From NCBI GenBank assembly GCA_009779195.1, contig WRET01000020.1, forward strand, positions 1 to 46,685: a DNA stretch of 46,685 nt, read 5' to 3'. The number at the start of each line of letters is the position of its first letter. The stretch's first letter is position 1. The notes under the pieces are model-generated. The model was not told the DNA's origin and ran no database searches. It saw only the letters and a list, made by a program, of their open reading frames with translations. Below are positions 9,701-17,395 of this stretch, piece by piece. Position numbers and translations under genes: made by a program. Source of the DNA: Micrococcales bacterium (GTDB lineage Bacteria > Actinomycetota > Actinomycetes > Actinomycetales > Cellulomonadaceae).

Positions 9701-11563
9701 GGGGTCGACGAACTCCCCAGCAGCGTCCACCGCATAGGCCGAACCAGAGACCCCGTCTGTGCTGATGCCCACAGCACTGGCGGTGTTGCGCAGGGCCCGT
9801 CGTGCCAGGACGTCGGCGACCTGGGCGGTGTAGGTGGCGGTGCACACCATATGTGCTCCACCGACCAGGGTCGTGGCCGGGCAGGTGATCTGTGGTGCGG
9901 GGCCTGTGCTGGTGAAGCCTGCCCAGGTGACAGCCACGTTGTTGACGGTCATGGCTGCGACGTTGGACACGATGATGTCGTAGTGCACCTCTTGGCCCGG
10001 TGCGGTGACCAGGTCGGTGCTCGGTACGGTGCGTAGGGTCAGCCGTGGCACGGCCACGTCGACGATGGTGCCGTACAGGTCGGGGTCTTCTGCCGAGGAG
10101 AAGTCGGTGAATGCCCAGGTGTCGATTTGGGAGTTGTCGCCCCAGTAGTCGGCCAGGACGTTGCTGCCGTCGCCGTTGAAGGCGCCCCACTTGTGCGTGG
10201 GCGAGGCCACGCCGAAGCTCTGCGAGGCGGTGGCGGTCACCGACGGGGACACCCCGCCGATGCGGGGAGCCGCCGACTGGGCGATAAGGGTGTCGTCCCA
10301 GGCGAGGGGTTGTTTGCCCGTGGTGCCAGCCGCACCGATGATCTTGTCCCACTGCTGGCCGTCGATGTATTCGGTGTCGAACAGCACCGAGTGCAGCTCG
10401 TCGGTCGTGAGCAGGTGCACCTGGGCGGAGTTGACCGCCTCGATCTTGGTGACCACGTTGCCGGCCGCGTCGCGCCCGTCCCACACGAAGGTGCGCGTGG
10501 TCAGCGCGTCCACAGCGGTGAACGGGATTTGAAGGTCGACCGGGTCGTCGTAGGACCCGTTGAAGTTCGTGTCGATCTCCAGCGTGTACGAGCCCACGTA
10601 GTGCTCGGTGGTCACCGCGAACGTGCCGGCGAACGGTGCGGCGATCCCCCCGGCGCGTGTGAAGGTCACCACAGGTTTGGACGGTGCCTGGTACACCGGC
10701 ATGACGCTCATCATCTCGCCGGTCATCGGGTCCTTGGCCCGTTGGGGCAGCACGGCCGTGTCGGGCATGGACACGAAGATGTTGTAGAACTGCCCGCACT
10801 CTTCTGACGGGCCCGCGTACACGTCGCGCCCCTCGGCCGCGTCGATGGCCAGCAGCGAGTACGAGGTGTACGCGGCAACGCACTGGCCGACCTGCCGCAC
10901 TCCGGTGGAGCTGAACGAGAACTCTGAGCCCCACCCGTTGTAGTTGAACAGCGTCATCTTGTACAACGCGCCCGAGGGCAGCACGACCCACATGTTCAGG
11001 TCCGTGTTGAAGGCGCTGCCGCCTTGGATCAACCCCAGCGTGCGTGTCCACACCCGCCCTGTTTGTGGCACGCCTCCTGAGAACACTGTCAGGTCCCAGG
11101 TGGTGTAGTTGTACGCGTTGCCTGCGGTGCCTGTGCTGACGGTCCACGACACCGAGTACACGCCGGTGGTCGCCGCGACGAAAGAGCGGTCGTAGGGGGT
11201 GGTGCTGCCCATGACGTCGAGGTCGGTGTAGAGCACCACCCCGTCCGGGTCGCGGTACGTCGCTGAGTACAGGCTCCCTGCTGTCGTGTACACACCCCCG
11301 ACCGTGGTGCTGAACGTGATGGTCTCTCCGGCTCTGGCGTACGCGTACACCGTCCACACGCGGCCGGGGTTGCCGCTGATGCCCCAGGTCGTGCCCGTCA
11401 ACGTCTCAGCGTGAGACCGGACCGTGCCGACCACACCCACCACGCCCAGCACCAGCACCACAGAGAGCAGCAGCCGAGGCAGGGGGCCGATGGTCCGCTT
11501 GGCCGCAGGCGCGCCGGGAGCGGCGGACCCCGCGGGGGCCGCACCGAAGACCGCTCTCCGCAT
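3770..11563 (-). CDS. giant LAXTG-anchored DUF11-repeat surface protein with a long GRH-repeat tail
   Basis: 2597 residues, ATG 11563, GGAGG 10 nt upstream. Order: basic N-terminus and signal/TM (about 29-50, cut near RSHA/ET); a unique region (about 52-510) that I do not recognise; about 12 DUF11-type repeats (about 520-1900, each with a core like AGDxVxxxFTVTNTGN and later LAPGQxV...TQADIDAG); a Gly/Asn-rich spacer (about 1903-1990) with GKGHGGG repeats; LARTG (2020-2024), a hydrophobic helix and FRRRPRPAR. Known class E sortases use LAXTG and such proteins normally end here. This one continues for about 550 residues rich in Pro, Thr and Ala, with a dozen GRH/ARH motifs (HGRHASTT, QGRHTTDS, RGRHAHTA) and a repeated unit of about 100 residues. 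The tail frame keeps high third-position GC to its stop, which argues that it is translated. By topology the tail would be cytoplasmic. Likely role: adhesion or wall structure; tail function unknown. Confidence 0.8.
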   Translation of the reverse strand: MRRAVFGAAPAGSAAPGAPAAKRTIGPLPRLLLSVVLVLGVVGVVGTVRSHAETLTGTTWGISGNPGRVWTVYAYARAGETITFSTTVGGVYTTAGSLYSATYRDPDGVVLYTDLDVMGSTTPYDRSFVAATTGVYSVSWTVSTGTAGNAYNYTTWDLTVFSGGVPQTGRVWTRTLGLIQGGSAFNTDLNMWVVLPSGALYKMTLFNYNGWGSEFSFSSTGVRQVGQCVAAYTSYSLLAIDAAEGRDVYAGPSEECGQFYNIFVSMPDTAVLPQRAKDPMTGEMMSVMPVYQAPSKPVVTFTRAGGIAAPFAGTFAVTTEHYVGSYTLEIDTNFNGSYDDPVDLQIPFTAVDALTTRTFVWDGRDAAGNVVTKIEAVNSAQVHLLTTDELHSVLFDTEYIDGQQWDKIIGAAGTTGKQPLAWDDTLIAQSAAPRIGGVSPSVTATASQSFGVASPTHKWGAFNGDGSNVLADYWGDNSQIDTWAFTDFSSAEDPDLYGTIVDVAVPRLTLRTVPSTDLVTAPGQEVHYDIIVSNVAAMTVNNVAVTWAGFTSTGPAPQITCPATTLVGGAHMVCTATYTAQVADVLARRALRNTASAVGISTDGVSGSAYAVDAAGEFVDPNGVLLTLDQAPQPLAGSTVPVAGLTVRKAVSLGGAQGVAGDWANYTFTVTNTGTVAVSAVTVIDTLADLSPVTCPPGSLAPGGTTTCTASYRLTQLDVDLGGVDNAASAHATASGREIHAVAVDSLGNPLPDPAHPGDPTRFDDHTTAHLALVPGPDLVLEKVASPSSIANPKPGDLVRYTFTITNDGNATISDIILTDPSLGDAAFGPWPGVPGILAPGQLVGATGSYRITRADIDAGSVRNIASVEGTDYDGDTITAATTATVALDQDASIALTKIAPVLPDPDVAVSGDQLRYVFTVTNTGNVSVSQVGVDDPKLSGVTFGTWPGPAGTLAPGQSVVATGTYILTPADVTARSVYNTATARAESPAGVTVTDTDTAMWPAPPTPSVVLTKTGDPDKLAAARPGDLLGYDFLVVNNGNVDLTNVALTDPLLTSLVPPSGWATLAPGQAVTAHGGASVAQAHISAGVVVNNAAASGVYDGTTVTDDASFTVVLEPGLSLELVKTVDAAQAAAAMAGDPVGYTFTITNYGNVPISDLDVLDPVLDSVTFPSWSGVLDPGESVTANGVYTMTQADLDTGFVVNTAQALGKTPNDGYASAIDSETTTTTFRPELSLAKQGPVEVVDATPGDEVAYTFAVTNTGTVTLDRVQIDDGLFPAGVDYPTWPGLGEELAPGQSITATAVLVLSQDDIDAGEVLNTAVVTGFAPRSTAPVSASDSWTVDLPHRLGLDVTAAYAVLGHNAGDDVLLRFTVTNTGNTTLFDVTVDDRLPGMQLSYCDWDWLAPGEDVICEAVYTLTQADVDAATVGSTATATGLPPGSSTTPVTASDDWDVDLDHLSSLAVTMTYDLSGTTAGDDALVHFTITNTGNTTVSNVTFADPLPGLHPASCEWASLAPGEDVVCETVYTLTQADIDAGEITSTASAEGLPPGSSTEVFTTEDWTVTIPHTLGLYVTTAPDPPVLIDAKVGDTVDLRFTVTNISNTTMSDVVLADPLVGLDLSSCTWDHLAPGQNVVCDTTYTLTQADVDAARVGSTATATGLPPGSSQHVSGADPWVVSAPHTHDLYVTTSYDLPVAGGVTAGDVVRLLFTVTNGGHVTLADVTLTDPLPGVEPASCTWDQLAPGQDVVCELAYTLTQADIDAGEITSTATATGLPPGSSEQLSASDEWVVPVPQASGLEVTTSYEVSVPRGTKAGDHVRFRITVTNTGNTTASDVSVADSLLPGMDPASCEWDQLAPGETVSCEFTYTITEEDIDAGEVLSTVTAAGTLPDGDTVSGSDTVRISFDNSGNGNGGNGNGRRPGGAGTGPGDGGKGHGGGKGHGGGKGHGGGGGGDNGNGNGGNGNGGGNGNGGTQGYPLDNNGTGAGNDGANSAAWGNTDDRNGNGTGSTTRRGDQLRPLGPLARTGTSGAFVLLTVALLLAPGITAVAVSLYQAPRFRRRPRPARSARPTAPDTAVVGSLTSSPTFAVQVAPAHGRHRAVPTKETTMCHTPDHQVQEATMSPDHTRSPATSTAPPQPCTAPSAPDPSAPVVAAPVVARAWAELATWSSTALEHVPQPRPEPTVAHGRHASTTADLTPTTHPLPPYLAVEADTRPSQARHAAPPIVSPTEQIHDVRAAACPTDPTPTTHRGAPATTPDTSSPVISDELARRWAECFMSPALERVPQPRPEPTVVHGRHTSTTAVDTVCADTRSDRARHAVQPIVSPTEQIHDEAAAPHLTTRSRHASTAPVDSTDHPAPTTHGRHTHQAVADTVAASTPPAPGEAVPVATAELTPSHGRHQGTQTPVAAIGGRHASTAALVTTPRPAHAQGRHTTDSTTGAPPRGRRSNQAPVDAPTAVEARGRHAHTAAPDDVEPAQPLVQGRHASDAPVDTVSRSAAKPAVPADQRRRDRRTRPCTSGQPWHRLWSTSLCTDVAQLAPTAPARWRPTTPPGTPRPTSRTTRPPHTVEPHAPWRPQPTSTTRDATVATDPRPPPVATRA
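4577..5070 (-). repeat. in-frame duplication within the GRH tail
   Basis: An identical 34-nt segment occurs at 4577-4610 and 4871-4904 (294 nt apart, encoding the IVSPTEQIHD region). A second matching block, encoding VPQPRPEPTVxHGRHxSTT, occurs near 4690-4730 and 5017-5057 (offset about 327 nt). Both offsets are multiples of three, so the duplication kept the frame. This fits selection on protein sequence. Confidence 0.75.
5210..5263 (-). promoter_or_regulatory. two strong internal ribosome binding sites with in-frame ATGs
   Basis: AAGGAG (5263-5258) is 6 nt before ATG 5251, and GGAGG (5222-5218) is 5 nt before ATG 5212. Both ATGs are in the frame of the 2597-codon gene (codons 2105 and 2118), just after the Arg-rich end of the anchor. 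Translation from them would give the GRH tail as a free protein of about 480-493 residues. These sites are better than the one at the gene's own start. Confidence 0.6.
5636..5860 (-). repeat. Gly/Asn/His-rich stalk repeats
   Basis: Short in-frame repeats encoding GNGNGG and three GKGHGGG units (around 5719-5780). They sit between the last DUF11 repeat and LARTG, where a flexible segment would cross the peptidoglycan. Confidence 0.75.
9816..11425 (-). repeat. paralogous repeat, copy A (N-terminal region of the larger DUF11 gene)
   Basis: About 1.6 kb nearly identical, read by eye, to 15355-16970. Long exact runs occur, for example around 10127-10290 versus 15666-15829. The two copies diverge sharply into the signal peptide on one side and the DUF11 repeats on the other. 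This marks a recent duplication or ongoing gene conversion. Confidence 0.85.
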
Positions 11564-11647
11564 GGAAGCCAGACCTCCAAAGCGCGCTGACAGGGTCGAG
11601 GAACAAACAAGACAATCGAAAAGGCCGCGTCTAGTCGGCCGTATAAC

Positions 11648-11653
11648 ATCCTA
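11648..11653 (-). promoter_or_regulatory. putative -10 (TAGGAT) of the larger DUF11 gene
   Basis: Reads TAGGAT on the minus strand, 85 bp before ATG 11563, with flank AACGTAGGATGT. The paralog has AACATAGGATGT at a similar place. No convincing -35. Confidence 0.4.
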
Positions 11654-12143
11654 CGTTCGCGCCGGAAGGGCGCTACTTCGCAGCCCCTATGTGTGCTGGT
11701 GGGAAAGAAATCGCCCAGGACTGGTGCCGGGGTTCGCCGGGTATGCTCCCAATGCCCGCCAATTTGTCCCACGTTTACGCCCGGCTGCTCGCTGGTCGCC
11801 ACTCGGCCATTGAGGTGACGGACGAACCGGAGACACCGTGCGCCGCAGCCATTTCAGACAATCGGCGCGGGGCCGTGCCGGTGCCCCGCCCGCACCGTGA
11901 CAGGCACCGGATCCGCCCTGGCCGCTGGTTGGCAGACGCGCTGGTCAAAGCATTGGTCTGGGTGCCTAACCATCGACCTCTGCCGAAAGCCGTCAGTCCT
12001 AGAACGGTAGCCACACCGACACGTCAGGCCATCTGAATGCCCCGGTGAGGCCATTAGTTTTGGCACCAAACTTTCTGATGCTCTTTCGTCGCCCTACCCG
12101 ACCGTCGCCGGGTTCCACCGGTTCTAGCCGGCGCAGGTGACAG
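11654..12143. other. gap of about 490 bp between the two DUF11 genes, no gene
   Basis: It lies between the -10 of the larger DUF11 gene and the stop codon of the smaller one. A 6-bp stem (12106-12111 with 12128-12133) may end the upstream transcript. A 23-bp element at 12053-12075 recurs upstream of the paralog. Open frames here have no ribosome binding site and no recognisable protein. Confidence 0.55.
12053..12075. promoter_or_regulatory. 23-bp motif shared with 17373-17395, upstream of a DUF11 gene
   Basis: ATTAGTT, nine bases containing CACC, then AACT. It matches the element upstream of the paralog at 16 of 23 positions with identical spacing. It is 490 bp before the start codon of the larger DUF11 gene, so either transcripts have a long leader or it acts from a distance. 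Confidence 0.35.
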
Positions 12144-15100
12144 CTACCTCAGGACGTTCCTGCGGTGTCGAACGGCTACGGCACCACAGCCGGCACTGAC
12201 GAGCAGCAACGTCACGGCGACCAGGAGCACCCGCGCAGGTAGTCCGGTGGGCGCGAGCACCTTCGTCACACGACCGAGCGGGCTGTGTTCTTCGCTGTGG
12301 GCACCATGACGGTTCCCGTCATGGGTTCGGTCGCCCTGACCGTCGTTGTACTCGCTGGTCTTCCCCGCGTCTTCCCCGTTCTTGCCATCGTCGTCGCGGT
12401 CGTCGTTCTTGCCGTCGCCGTCTTCGTCTCCGTCGTTGTCCCGGTCGTTGTCCCCGTCGTTGTCTTCGTCTCCGTTGTTGTCTCCGTCGCCTTCCCCGTC
12501 GTTGTCTCCGTCACCGTCCCCGTCGTTGTCGCCGTCGTTGTCCCCGTCGCCGTCGTTGTCTCCATCGTTGTCTTCGTCCCCGTCGCCGTCGCCGTCTCCA
12601 TCCCCGTCTCCGTCGCCGATCTCGTCGTTGGCGCTGATGAAGGTGACCGTGATGGCTTCTTCGCTGGTGAGGGAGGTACCGCCCGGGGTGGCACCGCGGA
12701 CTGTGGCGGTGCTGACCACAGTGCCTGCGGCGATGTCGTCATCAGTGAGGGTGTAGATGCCGTCGCAGACGACCTCTTCGCCGGGGGCCAGCCATTCCCA
12801 CGCGCAGGCGGTCAGGTCGATACCGGGCAGGTTGTCGGTGACCTTCACGTCGTCGATGGTGACGTTGCCGGTGTTCTTCACCACGAACCTGAAGTAGACG
12901 TGGTCACCTGGTGTGGCGCCTTCAGGGATCTCGACGTCGTAGGGGGTGCTGATATCCAGACCAGGCGACGGCGGCAGGCCCGTGGTCCACGAGCTGGGTG
13001 CCACCGGGGCCGGCCCAGCAGTGCCGCCCAGGGTCCGGTCAGGTGGGGTCCCGGTCACTGTGGCGTCGTTGACCAGCACGCCAGAGTCGATCTCCTCTTG
13101 GGTCAGCACATGGTCGGCGGTGGCGGTGACCGACTCTCCGGGTGCGAGGTTTTCAGGTGTGCCGGGCCACGGGCCGTAGTCCACCCCGCCGGGAATCATC
13201 GCGTCGTCGATCTGCACGCCGGTCATGGTGACCGTCCCGGTGTTGGTCACGGTGAACGTGTACTGCACCTCGTCACCAGCGCGGGCGTCGGCCAGGGCAG
13301 AAGCGTCGCCAGTCTTGGCCATCTCCAGCTGCGGCTCGAACTCGGTCGTGCCGAGGGCGGTGCCGATACCCGAGCTGTTCCCGCCCTGGGGGGTCGTCCC
13401 CAGGGCCTGCCCCACCATGGCCACACCACCGGCGTCCAGGTCTGCTTGGGTGACGGTGTAGGTGCCGGTGTACTGCACGCTCTGCCCCGGTGCCAGCACA
13501 CCGGCCACCCCTGGCCAGCCACCCGTCACCGTCAGTCCCTGCGCCAAGGGGGCGTCCAGGTCGACCTCGTCGAGAGTGACGTTGCCGGTGTTGGTGACGG
13601 TGAACGTGTACGTCAGCACGTCACCTGGTCTCGCGCCGGCCAGGTTGGGGGTCGTGGTCCCGTCGACCGTCGCCTCGACCTCCAGCCCTGGGGTCGGTTC
13701 GAGCGGGACCGTGCCGCTGGCCTCGACCGACAGGCTGGCTCCCGAAGCGGCGGGGGCTGTGGCGGTGGCCGTGGCTGTGTCGGCGAGGAACCCCTCGTCG
13801 ATATCGGCTTGGGTCAAGGTGTACGTGGCTGTGGCGGTGACCGACTCGCGTGGGGCGAGCACCCCTGCCGCCCCAGGCCACGAGCCGAACGTGATGGCCC
13901 CTGGCGGCAGCAACGGGTCTTGGAGGTCCACGCCGGTCAGTTCTGTGGTGCCGTTGTTGGTCAGGACGAACGTGTAGGTGATGGTGTCACCAGGAAGGGC
14001 CCCGGTGAGCTGAGCGGGGGACGCGGTCTTGGTCAGCAGCAGCGACGGGTCGACGACCCCTGGCCACCAATAGGCGGTCACCGGGCCACTGGCGACAGTG
14101 CCACCGGAGGGGGTGGTCGCGGTGGCCTCGGCGGTGTTTTCCACCTTTCCGTTGGGGACGGCGACGGTGTCCACGTCGGCTTGGGTCAGGAGGTACTCGC
14201 CGGTGGCGACCACCGACTGGCCGGGAGCGAGGCTTCCCTCGGTGCCGGGCCAGGTGCCGAACGTGATGGTGGCCAGTGCCGGGTCGTCGATACCGATTCC
14301 GTGCAGGGTCACGTTGCCGGTGTTGGTGACAGCGAACGTGTAGTCCACCACCTCGTCGACGGCGGCAACCAGCGGGGTGGGCGAGGCGTACTTGATCAGT
14401 GTGAGCCCCAGGCTGGCGGGGAGGGAGACAGTCGTCCCTGCGGTCGTGGTGACCGTGGTGCCGGCGGGGGTGCCGTTGGGGTGGACACCGGTGGCGGTCG
14501 CAGTGTTGGCCAGCCCCCCAGCGTCGATATCTGCTTGGGTCAGCCGGTGCGACCCGGTTGCGGTGACCGACTGCCCAGGCAGCAACGTGCCCGGGACCGC
14601 AGGCCCAGGCCACGTGCCGAATGCCACGTCGCTGAGCTGGGGGTCAGACAGCGACACGTCGTCGAGCGTGCCGTTGCCGGTGTTGGTGACGGTGAAGGTG
14701 TAGGTGACAAGGTCGCCGGGCGAGGCGTCGGGGATCGACGTCGGGTCGGCGGTTGCGGTGAGGCCGATCGACGGTGCGGGGTCCAGCCCCAGGTGGGCGA
14801 GCGAGTGGGTGGAGAACTTCGTGGGGTCGGTGGGGTGAGCAGGGTCGGCGACCGCCTGGCCTGTTCCGTCGACCGCGACAGCGTGGACCTGTACCCCGCC
14901 GCCGGTCAGCGCCACGCCGCTCGCGCCGTTGTCCACGCCGCCCATGTCCACGTCGTGCTGGGTCACGGTGTACGAAGCGGTGCACGTTGTGTTCGCCCCG
15001 GGAGCGAGGGCGACCTGGAGGCAGGTCACCGGCGACAAGCCTTCGAGATAGTCCTGGACGGCAAGGGTGTTGAGGGGCACGGTGCCGGTGTTGGAGACGG

Positions 15101-17078
15101 CGATGGTGTAGTTCGCGGTTTCTCCTGCCTTGCCCAGGGCAGGTGGCGCGAGGGCCACGGTTTTGCGCAGGCTGAGCCCTGCCACGTTCACCACCGTGGT
15201 GACCAGGGGCTGGGGTTCGACCCCGGATACCAGGGGCACACCGTTGGGGTCGACGAACTGCCCAGCAGCGTCCACCGCGAAAGCGACCACGGTGGAACTG
15301 TCCGTACCGATACCCGCGACAGTGGTCGTCGCCTGGAGCGCCTGGTGTGCCAGGACGTCGGCGACCTGGGCGGTGTAGGTGGCGGTGCAGACCATATGTG
15401 CTCCGCCGACCAGGGTCGTGGCCGGGCAGGTGATCTGTGGTGCGGGGCCTGCTGCGGTGAACCCTGCCCAGGTGACAGCCACGTTGTTGACGGTCATGGC
15501 TGCGACGTTGGACACAGTGATGTCGTAGTGCACGGTCTGGCCTGGTGCGGTGACCACAGTGGTGTCTGCTGCGGTGCGCACGGTCAGCCGTGGGATGGCC
15601 ACGTCGACGATGGTGCCGTACAGGTCGGGGTCTTCGGCGGAAGAGAAGTCGGTGAACGCCCAGGTGTCGATTTGGGAGTTGTCGCCCCAGTAGTCGGCCA
15701 GGACGTTGCTGCCGTCGCCGTTGAAGGCGCCCCACTTGTGCGTGGGCGAGGACACGCCGAAGCTCTGCGAGGCGGTGGCGGTCACCGACGGGGACACCCC
15801 GCCGATGCGGGGAGCCGCCGACTGGGCGATGAGGGTGTCGTCCCAGGCGAGGGGTTGTTTGCCCAAGGTGCCAGCCGCACCGATGATCTTGTCCCACTGC
15901 TGGCCGTCCATGTATTCGGTGTCGAACAGCACCGCGTGCAGCTCGTCGTTCGTACGCAGGTGAACCTGGGCGGAGTTGACCGCCTCGATGTTGGTGACCA
16001 CGTTTCCGGCCGCGTCGCGTCCGTCCCACACGAACGTGCGTGTGGTCAGCGCGTCCACAGCGGTGAACGGGACGGCCAGGTCGACCGGGTCGCTGTAGGA
16101 CCCGTTGAAGTTCGTGTCGATCTCCAGCGTGTACGAGCCCACGTAGTGCTCGGTGGTCACCGTGAACGTCCCGGCGAACGGTGCGGCGATCCCCCCGGCG
16201 CGGGTGAAGGTCACCACAGGTTTGGACGGTGCCTGGTACACCGGCATGACGTTCATCATCTGGCCGGTCATCGGGTCCAACGCGCGTTCGGGCAGGTTGG
16301 CCGTGTCGGGCATGGACACGAAGATGTTGTAGAACTGCCCGCACTCTTCTGACGGGCCCGCGTACATACCAGTGCCCACGGCTGCGTCGACGCCCAGCAG
16401 CGAATAGGAGGTGTACGCGGCGGTGCACTGGCCGACCCGCCGGACTCCGGTGGAGCTGAACGAGAACTCTGAGCCCCACCCGTTGTAGTTGAACAGCGTG
16501 ATCTTGTACAACGCGCCCGAGGGCAGCACGACCCACATGTTCAGGTCCGTGTTGTAGGCGGTGCCTCCTTGGATCAACGACAGTGCGCGTGTCCACACCC
16601 GTCCTGTTTGTGGCACGCCTCCTGAGGAGACTGTCAGGTCCCAGGTGGTGTAGTTGAACGCGTTGCCTGCGGTGCCTGTGCTGACGGTCCACGACACCGA
16701 GTACACACCGGTGGTCGCCGCGACGAACGAACGGTTGTAAGGGGTGGTGCTGCCCATGGCGTCGAGGTCTACATAGAGAACCGTGCCGTCCGGGCCGCGG
16801 TATGTGGCCGAGTACAGGCTCCCTGCTGAGGTGTACACAGCCCCGGCCGTGGTGCTGAACCTGATGCTCTCGCCGGCTTTGGCGTACGCGTACGCCGTCC
16901 ACACGCGGCCGGGGTTGCCGCTCAGCCCCCAGGTCGTGCCCGTCAACGTCTCGGCGCGAGACCGGACCACTCCGACCACACCGACAACCAACACCACGAC
17001 AAGCATGAGGTAGACGTAGCGCGCGGCCGGGTGCGCAGACCTGCCTGCATGTGCGGGTCCGAAGATCGCTGTGCGCAT
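12144..17078 (-). CDS. LAXTG-anchored DUF11-repeat surface protein with acidic D/G/N stalk
   Basis: 1644 residues from ATG 17078. This start has GGAGG 6 nt upstream and aligns with the paralog's start (MRTAIFGPA versus MRRAVFGAA); the longer in-frame ATG at 17135 lacks both. Order: signal/TM about 25-42, cut near RSRA/ET; unique N-terminal region about 45-505, nearly identical to the paralog; about eight DUF11 repeats (about 511-1480) with cores such as PGDVLTYTFTVTNTGN; an Asp/Gly/Asn repeat stalk (about 1483-1565, DGDGDNDGDND style) that could bind divalent cations; LAPTG at 1608-1612, a hydrophobic helix and the end RHRRNVLR. Unlike its neighbour it stops where LAXTG proteins normally stop. 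Expected at the cell wall, attached by a class E sortase not encoded in this window. DUF11 arrays are known as extended stalks of surface proteins. Function of the N-terminal region unknown. Confidence 0.85.
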   Translation of the reverse strand: MRTAIFGPAHAGRSAHPAARYVYLMLVVVLVVGVVGVVRSRAETLTGTTWGLSGNPGRVWTAYAYAKAGESIRFSTTAGAVYTSAGSLYSATYRGPDGTVLYVDLDAMGSTTPYNRSFVAATTGVYSVSWTVSTGTAGNAFNYTTWDLTVSSGGVPQTGRVWTRALSLIQGGTAYNTDLNMWVVLPSGALYKITLFNYNGWGSEFSFSSTGVRRVGQCTAAYTSYSLLGVDAAVGTGMYAGPSEECGQFYNIFVSMPDTANLPERALDPMTGQMMNVMPVYQAPSKPVVTFTRAGGIAAPFAGTFTVTTEHYVGSYTLEIDTNFNGSYSDPVDLAVPFTAVDALTTRTFVWDGRDAAGNVVTNIEAVNSAQVHLRTNDELHAVLFDTEYMDGQQWDKIIGAAGTLGKQPLAWDDTLIAQSAAPRIGGVSPSVTATASQSFGVSSPTHKWGAFNGDGSNVLADYWGDNSQIDTWAFTDFSSAEDPDLYGTIVDVAIPRLTVRTAADTTVVTAPGQTVHYDITVSNVAAMTVNNVAVTWAGFTAAGPAPQITCPATTLVGGAHMVCTATYTAQVADVLAHQALQATTTVAGIGTDSSTVVAFAVDAAGQFVDPNGVPLVSGVEPQPLVTTVVNVAGLSLRKTVALAPPALGKAGETANYTIAVSNTGTVPLNTLAVQDYLEGLSPVTCLQVALAPGANTTCTASYTVTQHDVDMGGVDNGASGVALTGGGVQVHAVAVDGTGQAVADPAHPTDPTKFSTHSLAHLGLDPAPSIGLTATADPTSIPDASPGDLVTYTFTVTNTGNGTLDDVSLSDPQLSDVAFGTWPGPAVPGTLLPGQSVTATGSHRLTQADIDAGGLANTATATGVHPNGTPAGTTVTTTAGTTVSLPASLGLTLIKYASPTPLVAAVDEVVDYTFAVTNTGNVTLHGIGIDDPALATITFGTWPGTEGSLAPGQSVVATGEYLLTQADVDTVAVPNGKVENTAEATATTPSGGTVASGPVTAYWWPGVVDPSLLLTKTASPAQLTGALPGDTITYTFVLTNNGTTELTGVDLQDPLLPPGAITFGSWPGAAGVLAPRESVTATATYTLTQADIDEGFLADTATATATAPAASGASLSVEASGTVPLEPTPGLEVEATVDGTTTPNLAGARPGDVLTYTFTVTNTGNVTLDEVDLDAPLAQGLTVTGGWPGVAGVLAPGQSVQYTGTYTVTQADLDAGGVAMVGQALGTTPQGGNSSGIGTALGTTEFEPQLEMAKTGDASALADARAGDEVQYTFTVTNTGTVTMTGVQIDDAMIPGGVDYGPWPGTPENLAPGESVTATADHVLTQEEIDSGVLVNDATVTGTPPDRTLGGTAGPAPVAPSSWTTGLPPSPGLDISTPYDVEIPEGATPGDHVYFRFVVKNTGNVTIDDVKVTDNLPGIDLTACAWEWLAPGEEVVCDGIYTLTDDDIAAGTVVSTATVRGATPGGTSLTSEEAITVTFISANDEIGDGDGDGDGDGDGDEDNDGDNDGDGDNDGDNDGDGDGDNDGEGDGDNNGDEDNDGDNDRDNDGDEDGDGKNDDRDDDGKNGEDAGKTSEYNDGQGDRTHDGNRHGAHSEEHSPLGRVTKVLAPTGLPARVLLVAVTLLLVSAGCGAVAVRHRRNVLR
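12392..12625 (-). repeat. hexanucleotide-like repeats encoding the D/G/N stalk
   Basis: Imperfect tandem units of GTCxxC type on the plus strand, read on the minus strand as GAC/GAT/AAC/GGC codons. Length is likely to vary between strains by slippage or recombination. Confidence 0.8.
15355..16970 (-). repeat. paralogous repeat, copy B (N-terminal region of the smaller DUF11 gene)
   Basis: Partner of 9816-11425 in direct orientation, offset about 5.54 kb. Recombination between the two copies would delete or duplicate one gene. Confidence 0.85.
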
Positions 17079-17146
17079 GGAATGCCTCCTACCGGGTCGA
17101 ACCGAGTCGACCGAAAACGTACCGACGATGCTCATACTCGTCGGAC

Positions 17147-17152
17147 ATCCTA
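17147..17152 (-). promoter_or_regulatory. putative -10 (TAGGAT) of the smaller DUF11 gene
   Basis: TAGGAT on the minus strand, 69 bp before ATG 17078. The same hexamer with similar flanks precedes the paralog. Confidence 0.4.
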
Positions 17153-17372
17153 TGTTGTGGACTAACGGCGCGAACGTCGGGAAACGTGCTCGAGCCGGGC
17201 TGCGGCGTCCGTTTCCGGACGCCTAAATCGACCAATAGCACCATTCGTCCGGAACGCCCTTTCGTGGTCGGGGGTTTCGGCGAGAACGACCGGTTCGGCC
17301 GCGCCGCCCGCGGCGGCGTCCCTAATGCAGAACCACAATCACGCCGGTGCGACGAGCACGCTGCTCACACGC

Positions 17373-17395
17373 ATTAGTTAGGACACCGAACTAAT
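17373..17395. promoter_or_regulatory. ATTAGTT-n9-AACTAAT inverted repeat
   Basis: Perfect 7-bp inverted repeat with a 9-bp spacer, 295 bp before the DUF11 start at 17078. The related copy at 12053-12075 keeps the left arm, spacing, CACC and AACT. Operator-like; regulator unknown. Confidence 0.4.

Noticed and set aside
4118-11300. Very long open frames on the plus strand opposite the DUF11 genes (for example 4118-6235 and 6299-9379)
   Set aside because: They are mirror frames of high-GC coding DNA: Arg/Gly/His/Val-rich, no ribosome sites, no domains, while the minus strand encodes clear DUF11 repeats.
12392-12625. Hexanucleotide-like array considered as a non-coding satellite
   Set aside because: It keeps frame inside the DUF11 gene and encodes a regular D/G/N stalk.
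12285-16352. A 1355-codon plus-strand frame opposite the smaller DUF11 gene
   Set aside because: Same reason: it mirrors the minus-strand gene, and its repeats are the complement of the D/G/N stalk.
17373-17395. DtxR/IdeR iron box
   Set aside because: The arms TTAGTT/AACTAA resemble one loosely, but the spacing and centre do not fit the 19-bp consensus.
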